Shown here in pieces: positions 54,106 through 64,000 of a DNA stretch of 64,000 bases (position 1 is its first letter; each line of letters starts with the position of its first letter). The notes beneath the pieces were generated by a model. It ran no database searches, had not been told where the DNA came from, and saw only the letters and a list, made by a program, of their open reading frames with translations. This stretch comes from Lycocorax pyrrhopterus obiensis (taxonomy: Eukaryota > Chordata > Aves > Passeriformes > Paradisaeidae): NCBI GenBank assembly GCA_014706295.1, contig JACSVZ010000007.1, positions 50,296,975 to 50,360,974 of the forward strand, in the 5' to 3' direction. A program made the position numbers and the translations under genes.

Positions 54106-56808
54106 CATGTCACTTCTATTTCTCTCATGGGCTTTTGGATCACCTGGCTCAGCCCAAGGCAAGCACAGGAAAGAGACAGGGAAAGACAGAAACCAAGCTG
54201 TCCAAGAAGGTACATTTCCATCCAGCAACATATAGGCACAGAACAACCTCTAGGAGATTGGATCGCTTACCCATATTTTAACATTTACATGTAGTAACTG
54301 GAACAGAAATCCAGTGATGGAGCCAGGCAACCTCAGACTCGCGCAGCGGAGGAGAAGGTGGGGTCTGCGCTGGTTTGGAAATGACCATGCCCCTGATTTA
54401 AGTGCACAAGTAACCCTCTTGACTCTGATTAACTCCTTATGTCAGAAAAGCAAGGAAAGGGGGCTCAGGAACAAAGAGTAGGTGACTCTCCAGATGCTTC
54501 CTGAGCATAGTTTTATTTTTACTATTGCTATTCATTTCCTAAGTTCTATTAAGTGGCACTTGGAAAAATATCACAGACAATTTTAATTTGTTAAGGTAAG
54601 TATATTCAGCTGTTATTTATTTATGTACCTTCTTCAGACAGTATTAAAATAGATGAGAAACCAGTACACTAATTAATCATTTGTTCTGAAATTTGTTGTA
54701 GTCAGAGCACTTATTTGTTTTGGTCACTAACCACAAGTGTTTCTAGCTCCTGTGGTTGTCCAAGTGGGTACAAGAAGCTTCTAGACTTAACAGAACTGTG
54801 AGGCAGAGGTTAACCCATTCTCACTAAAATAAGATCAATCTTTTAAAATCAGGGATTAATAAAATGCTAAAAATTAGCATAACCCCTGAGTTGCTTTACG
54901 CCAAATAGGACGTGCCTGTGTACATTCAGAGAAAGCACATGAACAAGGGAAGCCTTGCCCAACCTTCTTTTTTGTAGTGGCTGTAGCAGCACATTTACAA
55001 CCTGGGCCAGGGAAAGAAAGGTTTTAAGTTTTCACAGTGAGCAGAGAGTTGACAGGGATTGACACCCCAAGTGCCAGTACAGGAGATAGGCTAAATGTAA
55101 ATGCATGATTTTTCCAAAACATGGGGACTTGGCACAGTTTTTGTCTTCTCAGTTTGTTATAGTCCTCAAGGGGGAAGATAATTTCTTAGTCAAAAGATTT
55201 CCAAGGGTAAGTTTATAGCATGCAACTATTTGCTCAAGAAATTTTTGTTTGCAAGATACAGGGACTTCTGAAATTATGTCCCTTGATCTACAGTGGACCT
55301 TTTCTAAACAGAACTTTCAACAAGGTCTGTCAATTTTTTTTCATAAGCACTATGTTCCCTGTTCAGGGTTCAAATGGGAAGGAACAATTCCACCTTATTA
55401 ACTTCCTCCCTGCACATTAAAGACATGCTCCATCACCACTGCCCCACCAAAGGCAGTTTCCTCATTTGTTGTTCTATGCAAGAAGTCAAGAAAAAATAGG
55501 CTGCATCCTGTAAACCTACCCTTCTGCCCATAAGCAAAGGTGAGAGCTGATGTGCCTTCCACCAACACGAACCGTTGCATTACCCCTCAGGGGTTCATTT
55601 GCCATTACTCCTCTGGTATATATCAAATCTGATGCCCTCTGCCAATATACTAATATTCCCATTACAGTGGTTTGAACAAGTAAGACAAGAAATTAACAGT
55701 AAAAAAGCTAAGGAGAGTAATTTATACCAATCTATTTTTTTTCCTGTTCTCTAGAGCATTTTTAGACCAGTTTTTCTTTTTCTGTATATACCTCTTGGCC
55801 AACACCCATGTATTACAGCATTGGGAAAATATGTTCTCTTTCATGTTGGCTGAAAAGTGAAAAGCTTTTGATTTTTCCCTCTAATTTGTATGGCAAATAG
55901 ATTTCCATTTTGCTTCCAGCAAACAAATTGCTTTCCTAATAGAAATAAGCAAAGATTTGTTTGTATTTTGAATAAATTTGAAAAGAGTTCATTATACATA
56001 TGTTTTTAGACAAAAGTTAATGGAAGTAAAATGCACTTGTTATTTCTATCTGTAGCAGGTTTCATGTTTCTAAGCCTAGGGTGGACAATCTGAAATCTTT
56101 CCTAGTTCACCTCCATGAGCTAAACTTTCATATTTCTCAAAGCCTTGTGCTCAATAACAGAAGTGAAGTTTTGCAGTAGATCTTTATATCCCATGAAAAC
56201 AATTCCAAGTAGTTTAGATGCAAGCAGCGAGAGACTGAGTTGCAAATCAGTGTTCCAAGCTTCAGAACACATCAGTGGATACTTGTAGATGGAGAGAATG
56301 AATTGGACACTCCCACCTACCTTCTAGACCTGCCCCTGTAAGACCCCAGCCCCTGGAGGGTGACCAGTCAGAGTACTGAGTGGTGCTCTCGGCTGTTAGG
56401 ATCACTTAAATTAGCAATGACTTAAAACCAAACATGCCTTAAAATCAAAAGAATAACCCTTTATTTTAATCAGGCCCTGCATCTTTGCACCATCTCTGTG
56501 TAAAGGTAACGGGTGTCCAGGATTATGAAGAGCCTGTGGCAATATTTCACGTTGTTAGTAATGTGACTAGTCCATATACCACCTCTCTCATCATGTCGGC
56601 AACAATACACCCATTTCTTGCTATGCCTGCAAGTGTCAAGTATTTCCACTGCATCCAGAGAGACCATTCTCAGATGCTGCTTGGAAATAGTGCTACACAG
56701 AGAGCTTTTTGTATTTTCTTGCATAAACTGAGCTGAACGAGGGCACCATCCTACAAATACACATAAATAAACAATGCTTCCTGTTCTATTCAATTTACTT
56801 TAAAAGAG

Positions 56809-56890
56809 AAATGAAATAAAAGAAAAGAAAAAAAAAAACAAACCGAAAAGCAAAGACAAAAAACCCCAACAAACCAGCCAAATAAAAGAA
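56809..56890. repeat. A-rich low-complexity tract
   Basis: The tract is a mixture of GAAA, AAAG, AAAC and poly-A units, with only a few other bases. Open frames through it are compositional artefacts, for example a Phe/Ser/Leu-rich frame on the minus strand. Confidence 0.75.
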
Positions 56891-58248
56891 TCACAAACCA
56901 GCCAGTCTGTTGAAAGCATTTGTACTGTAGTCCTGGGACATATACAATTTACTTGCAGTTTATACCAAGTAATAGGAGAAAAAATACAGTCCTTTCTGCC
57001 TTTAAGAGCAATTCTCCATCCAAAATAAAACCTCATAAAGAAAATAAGTAAATTCTTCTTGAGGGTATGAGGTATTTGGATGTCAGGTCATCCTGACTTC
57101 TTAAAGTAAGGTTCTGCACAGCACTGAATATTATTGCTTTTCTGTTTCACTCAAAGGCAAAGCCAAGCACAGTGATGGCAATTCTCTAGCCTTCAACTTC
57201 AAACAACTTTGGTAGCCTTGAGTTCTGGTTATGATCTAGGGTATGTAGCTGTCACATTTTTGCTTCCACCACCCTACAGACAGCATCTTATCTAAAGGTT
57301 TGATTGCACCCTAATGCAGCCTAAATGAAAATTTAATTTCCAAGTTCTACCACTGTAGATTGCTGCATCTCAATTACTTATGATCCAGGTACTTACTCTA
57401 CTTAATTTACTGGCTTGAAACATGGAGGATAAGCTTAGACATATATTTACTTCTTGGCTCCGAATCAGAGCTTTTCTTAATATACACACCACAGTATGAG
57501 TATTTTGCTGAGTATCATGTACCACCAGAGCAGTGCTGTTTGCAGGCTGCAGGCTCTCTCACCCCGTGTGCACACACCAGAAGATCCAGCCCTGCCTTAG
57601 AACAGGAGCAATTGCTGTGACAGTGTGTGAAAATGCTCTGGCTTCACTTTAGGAGTGAATACACTCTTCAGTGAGCTGCTCAAGGTGCGTGTTCCTTGGT
57701 AGCCAAACTGAGCAAACTGTAGCTGAGCAAACTGTGCTGTAACAAACGGGACACTAATAGGTCTTACTTTGGGTTTCCAGCAGAAAATCCTCCTTTTGCA
57801 CAATGGATCACAGGACAGCGAAACAGCAAGACTAAACTAAGGAAAAGCAAACAATATTTATCAGACTGTCTGCAAGTCAAACTACCGGTTATGCACTTCT
57901 TTGCATTACAGTCATGCTGTGACAGTCTATTGTGACAACACACTCGTGAACAGGTTTCGTCAACAAATGAACCCTCCTTCAAAGACCCCTTTGGCTGGGG
58001 TTCAGTTGTTGCATAAAGGAGGAGAGCAATAAAATAATCAAGACTTTTAAATGCATCTTTCTATCAATATTTACAATGTCTGCAAAGCCAGACAAGTATC
58101 TTTCTTTCAGGGAAAATACAATACTAATTCATTTCCTCTCCTTCTCAATGAATTCAGCATCAATGACTTAAGCTGATTCCATCTTTCTAGAAGGAAATAT
58201 TCTATGTTTTGTGTCCAGACAAAGAATTAACACCAGGCAAGAATTTTA

Positions 58249-58300
58249 GGACATGCCAGAACAGTCAGAACATGCCAGAACATGCCAGAACAGTCAGAAC
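58249..58300. repeat. Short tandem array of ACATGCCAGA / ACAGTCAGA units
   Basis: The unit ACATGCCAGA occurs three times and ACAGTCAGA twice, in the order A-B-A-A-B. Two GAACATGCCA decamers abut at 58268-58287, and a GGACATGCCA lies at 58249-58258. Each matches the p53-family half-site RRRCWWGYYY at nine of ten positions. Confidence 0.75.
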
Positions 58301-60156
58301 TCCCACATGCGGACTCTTGAAACATAGTTACAAATATTAGGTAACAAGCATCCTTGAGCAATCCTGGGTAAGAGGAAATTCTTGATTTATTTGGTAAGTC
58401 TGTTACGAGGTGGTTTCACCTCATACTTCTATCAAGTGGTCTAGTATGACAGATCCAAAATCAGAAAAATATATCCTGAAAGATAAAATAGAAAAAAAAA
58501 TCAAACAAGGAAAAGTCCACCTATTCCCCAACACATTCACAGAAACACACACATTTCCCAGTCTCATAGACTTTCCTCTCATGTCTTGCCTTCTAACACC
58601 AGTTTCATAAAGACAGTCCTCCACCTTCCTCCCCACCTTGCACTCATAACCTCCCAAATTAGTTGAGTGGGGTACAGTCTAGATCCACTCCCAATCCTGA
58701 AAGTATATAGAACACAAGTGAAATTTATGGCTACTCCAGCCTGCACTTCTTCTTGTCCAGTACTTCACTCATCCCTAGTCCTTGAGCTCCGTGAAGTGGG
58801 AATTGTGTTAGTCCCCAGTCGTATTAGATAACTCACCCAGGAATTCTGCTCATGATCCTGTCTTTGGCGGGCCTGTGATTAATGAGGTTGTTTTCCCACA
58901 AAGTAGTGTGATACACACAGTAGACATCCAGTCCTTTCAGATTTAAGAAAGACAAAGATTCCTCTGAGCTGCATGTAAAATCACATCAACTCGGTCCTGA
59001 AGGAATGGTGTCTGAAGAAATAAAGTACAGAGGCTCAATGTAGTTTAAACAGCTGTTTAATCTGACACTTGGCAACAAATACTTGATTCATGCAGTCCAA
59101 GTAATTTGTTTTTGCCTTCTGCAGCACTATCCACAAGTTGACCCAATCAATTACTTGGAACCAAAGCCACCAAAGCCACTACAACTTATCATTTCCTAAA
59201 GGAAACTCCTTGACAGCTCTAACAGGGCATTTTGTTTCCTCCCCACGTACACCTTCATTTGTACTGAGCATCTCTGACACTCACTGCAGTTCTCATTTTA
59301 TCTCTGACTTACTGCCTTCAGAATTTTATCCACTTCAACCTCCCATCTTGGATAATCTTCTGATCGAGGTCATTGGCATTTTGGTGTTGACAATCTACCA
59401 ACTGTTCTTGCACTGTCAAGGTTCCCCAAGCTGAAGAAAGTAACATTTCTGTTGGTTTCAATAGCTGACTTTTTAACAGCTGGAATGCCAGAGGAACCCT
59501 GACACAAGGATCCTCCACCGTGTTTCTTTCTTTGACCAGAAGTCTCCCTCAAAGCAATGGCCGTTTCTTCCAAACACCCGCCTTTCTATGAACAAAAGGT
59601 TTTCCAATATTACTTCCTCTTAAATATAACACAGTAAATTGTGATGGCTATTACACTGCAAGTGATAATGACCATTTCCCTTGACAGAAAAAAAATCTGT
59701 AACATAGCATTGGCAAGGCTCCAAGATCCACTCCTTTTATCCGTATGCTAGTGGACCCTGTCCGATTGTGTCATGACCACAAAAGCAGCTTCATGACATG
59801 GAAATTGAGTATAGCTTCTTTATAACATCCTTCCTTAATTAATTTATTTTAAGCTGCACATATTTGTGATTAAAGAGTGTGTTTCTCAGCAAATCCTAAT
59901 TTACAGTGTAGCTCAGAAAAAGTAGCAGTTTGAAGTCCTTTGCTCCATGTAAAGCCAACTGATGAGATATTTATTCCATGAGCACCAAACAGCTCCATGT
60001 TTGGGACTGGTCCTGTTCATCTCTCCTTCAGTTTGCTCTATAATTAGCTATGTATTTGCAACTAATTGTTCATCTTTATCTTCCATGTCATTACACTGAT
60101 TACACAGAACTTAGCAGCCTGTTGAAAACACTGGAGAGAGATAATTAGCTTTCTAA

Positions 60157-60236
60157 ATATATATATGTGTGTGTATATGTATGTGTGTATATATATATAA
60201 TGTGTGTGTGTATATATATATGTATATATATATATA
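60157..60236. repeat. TA/TG dinucleotide microsatellite
   Basis: Eighty bases consist of alternating TA and TG/GT blocks, with a single break in alternation at 60199/60200. It is probably length-polymorphic. The short frames crossing it are Val/Tyr/Ile/Cys repeats without meaning. Confidence 0.9.
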
Positions 60237-62496
60237 ATTTTTTTAGACAGTCCTCAGTTCCACTTGCAGTTAGGAAAACCATTAGGAACCTCAGCTATCC
60301 TAGCACAGGAGCACTCATTCCAGAATTCAGAACTGCTCCTTCTAACTGTCCGTAAGGGACTAGCATTACAAGTCGTCATTATGATTCCATTAAGACAATA
60401 GATGCAGGCCTTGGAAAGCCTTTCTGAACTTCCAGCCACCACACAGGGTTTGAAGCCAATCCATAGGTGCAATGGAACTCATCTTTTATATCCCACTCTA
60501 CCAGAGAAGCAAATACAAAAAATATTCATCACACTAGGGACTTTCATGTCCCTACAAGTCCAAAGACAGCTATCAATTTATTTTACTGCCATGGTATTGT
60601 TTCCTACACGTATTGCCCTATAATTTAAAACATCTCGCCTCCACCCCTCAATCAAACATCAGCACATTTTCCACTTGCAAAGCTGTTTATTCTGTAAGGA
60701 TCTATTCATCTGCCTTCCTCCACCCAGTTATTCTCAATGACTGCTGGTTTAATGATTGTGCCTTCATTCTGTTTTAGGAGAAAAATTCAACTTCCCTCTC
60801 CCTTTTTCCCTTAACAAAAGAACAAGAAAAGTCCAAGACAGTATGCAAAAATTTAGTCTCTAATTTCCTGTACTAGGTCTTATGTTCAAATGAATGTGAA
60901 GTAAAATTGAGCAGTTAGCTGGTCTAATTAAACTCACTTTGGTCTGATTAAATGCAATTATATTTCACAGTTGCTTTGTGCTCTCTGTTAACCTCTGTTT
61001 TCCGTCCTGTCTCTCTGCTCAGTGTGATGGGAATTTCACTCCACTGACTTCCATTAGGAGCAGATTTCTTTTCGCCTCTAGGCTTAATACTATTTACTGA
61101 CCTTTCAAATTTGACTATATTCAACTGTAATCATCTTTCTTACTTATCTCCAAGTAATATTAACTTCTCATCGTTTGGCCATTGCAGCATTTTCAACTGC
61201 AGCACTTGTAATGTGATAGGACATCTGAAGCTCCCTTCTTTATCAGCTAGTTATCACACATGGAGGAAAACAGGCAAACAAAGAGGGTCAGGAAATTACC
61301 CTCACACTTCTGCTGGCTCTCCCAGGGCACAGAATCTGTCCAGTGGCTTCTCTCTTCAGAGAGAACTGAGAACTAGACTCAGAACAGTGAGCAGCCACAC
61401 CGCCTTTCAGGTTAAAACAACCCCATGACGTTACCATTTGTGACTGCTGAGGGTCCATCCAGGAGCCGTGTTAAGGACCTTGTGGTCTTGGTATTAGGAA
61501 CAATTAAGTAGATACAGAATCTTAAAGCAGCACTGAAGTCATGTGTTAATGAGCATTTAATAGCCACAGTTACAAGATCTTAGAAAAGTTAATATTGAAT
61601 ACTTGGCTTGATCCTGTATTTCATATAAGTCCCTCTAGTCTGGGTAAAATTAACAGGCTCATGAACAAAGCCACTGAGTGGCCACGATGAGTGTGTCCTC
61701 ACTTGACACAAAACCAGATTTCTGTTTTCACCATCGTTAAGGCACTGTCAACTTTAATGGAAGTAACTCAGTCCCTCTGTCCACTGAAAACCCAGCAAAC
61801 CCATCTGAAAGTAATTTGGTTACAGGCTGCAAAAGGGACTCTAGATCAGCTGGGGATGGTCAGCATTGGATGGCACAAAAGGCAGCTCAGCCAGGTTAGA
61901 GGAGCATGAAGCTGAATCCTTGCTGTTTAGTCTGCTCTGCATAGCTGGAAGAAGGAAGCAAAGAAGGCAGGCCAACTGCAGCAAATTAGCTGTGTGAGGT
62001 CTCCTGACTGTATTATAGATTTGGCTCTTGACTAAAAAGTGGTCCTGCAGGATAGAGAACTGTGTCAGAGAATTAGGTAAATATAATCCCAAAGAACTTG
62101 CTATCCAGTTCCAGATGCCTTCCAGATCCAGCATCATATCAACCAAGTGATTTGTGATCAGTTTCTTGCTTTGGGTAGGTATGTCTAGTAAATTAATAAC
62201 GTGTCCACTGTTTGTAGGCATAGGGTTCTTTAAAGCTCTAAGATTAATGGAGAAATCTGAAATCTCTGTGATTAGAAAGCAAATTGGATACAATTTTTAA
62301 AATTCAATTCCTGTTCATATTATTGCTCATTTCTTAACTTCTCACTTGAAGATAAGAAAGATTTTAGTACCAACTCCATAAATATTCTTCCTTGTTTTCT
62401 ATAGGAAGCAACAGACATGTAAGTCTCCAAAAAGAACAAATATGATGATGGCAAGATAAAGCAATTTAAATATGTAATTTTATTGCCCTAGCCAAC

Positions 62497-63078
62497 TGTC
62501 CTGGGTTGCAGTGTATTCTATTACCATCCTCATGAGCTGTTGAAACCAGATGAGGCAGTGTTTCCTGGCCTCCTCCCTCCAGACTATCTTCTGTTAATGA
62601 GCCCATCAATGCCTTGCTGCATGACTCATAGATAACTCCCTCTGGACTATCTTCTGTTAATGAGCCCAATCAATGCCTTGACTGATGACTTCATCACCCG
62701 TTGTGAGATGCTCCACCCAGAGGGAGGAACCAAGCATTCCATCCTGGATATAATCTGAGATTCTGAACACCACAGACACCCTTTCCACTGGATTCCCAGA
62801 GAGCAGGAGCTACACAGCCACCACTGGACCTTCTGAGGAAGAGCAGACCCTTCTACAGGATCACCGCTTCGACAGAACCACATTCACCACTTCAGGAGGA
62901 CTGCAGCCACCATCTTATCGAACTGCTACCGCCACCCTGATTAACAGGGTGTCAGGTTGTATCCAGACTCTGTCAGTTTAACCCAGTGTTTTCTGTGTTG
63001 TTTTTGTTTTTTTAATTTCCCTATTAAATTGTTATTCTGACTTGGTGCCTCCCATTGGTTTGTTTTCAAACTAGTACA
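62497..63078 (+). mobile_element. Solo LTR of an avian endogenous retrovirus (songbird-type)
   Basis: The 582-bp element starts TGTCCTGGGTTG and ends CAAACTAGTACA. These ends form an imperfect terminal inverted repeat (9 of 12 positions) with the canonical TG...CA termini. A TATA-like GATATAAT lies at 62747-62754. An ATTAAA polyadenylation hexamer at 63023-63028 is followed by TTGTTATTCTG and a G/T-rich stretch near the right end, which sets the + orientation. I recognise the sequence as a type common in songbird genomes, but I cannot assign a subfamily. No internal retroviral genes or second LTR are seen, so it is a solo LTR left by recombination. No clear target-site duplication is visible: the flanks are CCAAC and ACTCA. 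Confidence 0.88.
62573..62698 (+). repeat. 63-bp tandem duplication inside the LTR (two copies)
   Basis: Copy 1 (62573-62635) and copy 2 (62636-62698) both begin CTCCCTC and share ACTATCTTCTGTTAATGAGC and ATCAATGCCTTG. They diverge towards their ends. The duplication lies in the U3 region upstream of the TATA-like motif, where enhancer repeats of LTRs usually lie. Confidence 0.85.
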
Positions 63079-64000
63079 ACTCAGGGTTATTACCTTCCCT
63101 TCAGATGTTCAAATGAAAAAGGATGCATTTAAGCTATTTTCCTGCTGGCACCATAAGAGCTCCAAGGTAAGAGAGGCATTTGAGGCGTAAAGGATATTTA
63201 CACGCTTATCTATTTTCAATGGATACATGTATATGAGGCATTGTGGTTCTTCTGAGCAGAGGTTTGGAAGCCAGAGTACTACACTTAATTTTTTCCCGGT
63301 TACTTCTGCTGTGGTCTCATGCTAATTTGGACCTTAGTTTTCTCAACTACCCTGTGAACACTAAAATGATCACTTTGCACCCACTGATGGTGAGGGCCCA
63401 GCTGGAGTTTAGAGAAGGTACTATCCATCCCTTGCCTGTCAGAAGCAGGAAGTAAGAGAAAGAAATTATCTTTGTGACAAATAATTAAGCTCAGCTTATT
63501 CTTATTGCTGAATCTGGGTGAAGAGACCTTGTTTGTAGCACTAGGAGGCTTTCTATACTTTACATTTAAGCTATGGTTAAGTTTAAAGTACTAGTACGTC
63601 TCCTGGAAACATTTTCCCTTCATCAAAGTGATTGTGGTAGACACCAACTAGAATTAATGGTCAGATTCTCTTCTTGATTTCACAAATCTTGTCTGTAGTA
63701 AAAACTCCTTCTCAGGAAGGACTACAAGTTCATTCAGATACTGATGCTTGGGAAACACAGGTGCACATTTTCAGTTTGAGTGCAATAATTATGCCTTGGA
63801 AGCCTGCTCATTTTCTAGGGCTGTCCTTTAGAAGCAAGTTCTTCGTGAAAATGCCCTTGTATCCTTTAAGAGTATCAATTTAAGAGTGAAAGTGCCTCAG
63901 TTGTATTTTGTCAGGAGTCCCTAAGCTGGGAGTGTATGAAAACATCCAGAGAAAGTCTACGAGGTAAGGCTCTGCAATAACACCCTCCTTGACAATTTTA
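63079..64000. other. Intergenic DNA to the end of the window
   Basis: AT-rich sequence without a recognised exon, repeat family or RNA gene. Short open frames of about 70 codons are present and are uninformative. Confidence 0.5.

Larger units (their letters stand above)
54106..62496. other. Intergenic DNA without recognised genes
   Basis: No coding exon is recognised. It contains an A-rich low-complexity tract at about 56809-56890, a short array of p53-type half-sites at 58249-58300, and a long TA/TG microsatellite at 60157-60236. A 150-codon frame on the minus strand (61841-62293) ends about 200 bp before the LTR. It shows no recognisable homology and lies on the strand opposite to the LTR. 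Confidence 0.55.

Noticed and set aside
54871..54888. ATTAGCATAACCCCTG, resembling part of U6 snRNA
   Set aside because: The similarity covers about 16 bases. The flanks do not follow U6, so it is either chance or too decayed to call.

Overview
This is vertebrate nuclear DNA, almost certainly from a bird and probably from a songbird or close relative. It is AT-rich and gene-poor. It carries chicken-repeat-1 (CR1) LINE 3' ends, with the family's characteristic tail of short ATTCTGTG-type repeats, on both strands. It also carries a long terminal repeat (LTR) of a type I recall as abundant in songbird genomes. There is no operon structure and there are no dense ORFs. Nothing suggests a bacterial, plasmid or phage system.

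Only one protein-coding exon can be supported. Positions 16549-16773 (+) encode the last 74 residues of the small membrane protein C14orf132, a vertebrate microprotein of about 83 residues. A branch-point-like CTGAT, a pyrimidine tract and an AG precede the exon, and a TAG stop ends it directly after a hydrophobic segment. The first coding exon, which supplies about nine residues, was not found and should lie upstream of the window. Positions 1-16548 are therefore read as the 3' part of a long intron.

Downstream of the stop is the 3' UTR. It has a TG/TA-rich stretch with a Pumilio-type motif, a proximal AATAAA at 17038, and further AATAAA hexamers at 23224, 23762, 23964, 24845 and 25638. A multi-kilobase UTR with alternative ends is therefore possible. 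From about 25.7 kb to the end I see no coding exon. In human the next genes downstream are the bradykinin receptors BDKRB2 and BDKRB1, but no receptor-like ORF is present here, so this half looks like an intergenic desert.

The desert holds four CR1 fragments: 32757-33161 (+), and 42496-42552, 52821-53180 and 53978-54105 (all -). One solo LTR lies at 62497-63078 and contains a 63-bp internal tandem duplication. There are also several simple repeats. Other structures not explained by these features include strong short inverted repeats (5719, 24138, 29333, 30061, 50231), a run of p53-type half-sites (58249-58287), and a perfectly alternating purine/pyrimidine tract with two CACGTG boxes (51278-51305). 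I found no previously undescribed multi-gene system. The best leads are the conserved microprotein with its possible long UTR and these small structured elements.
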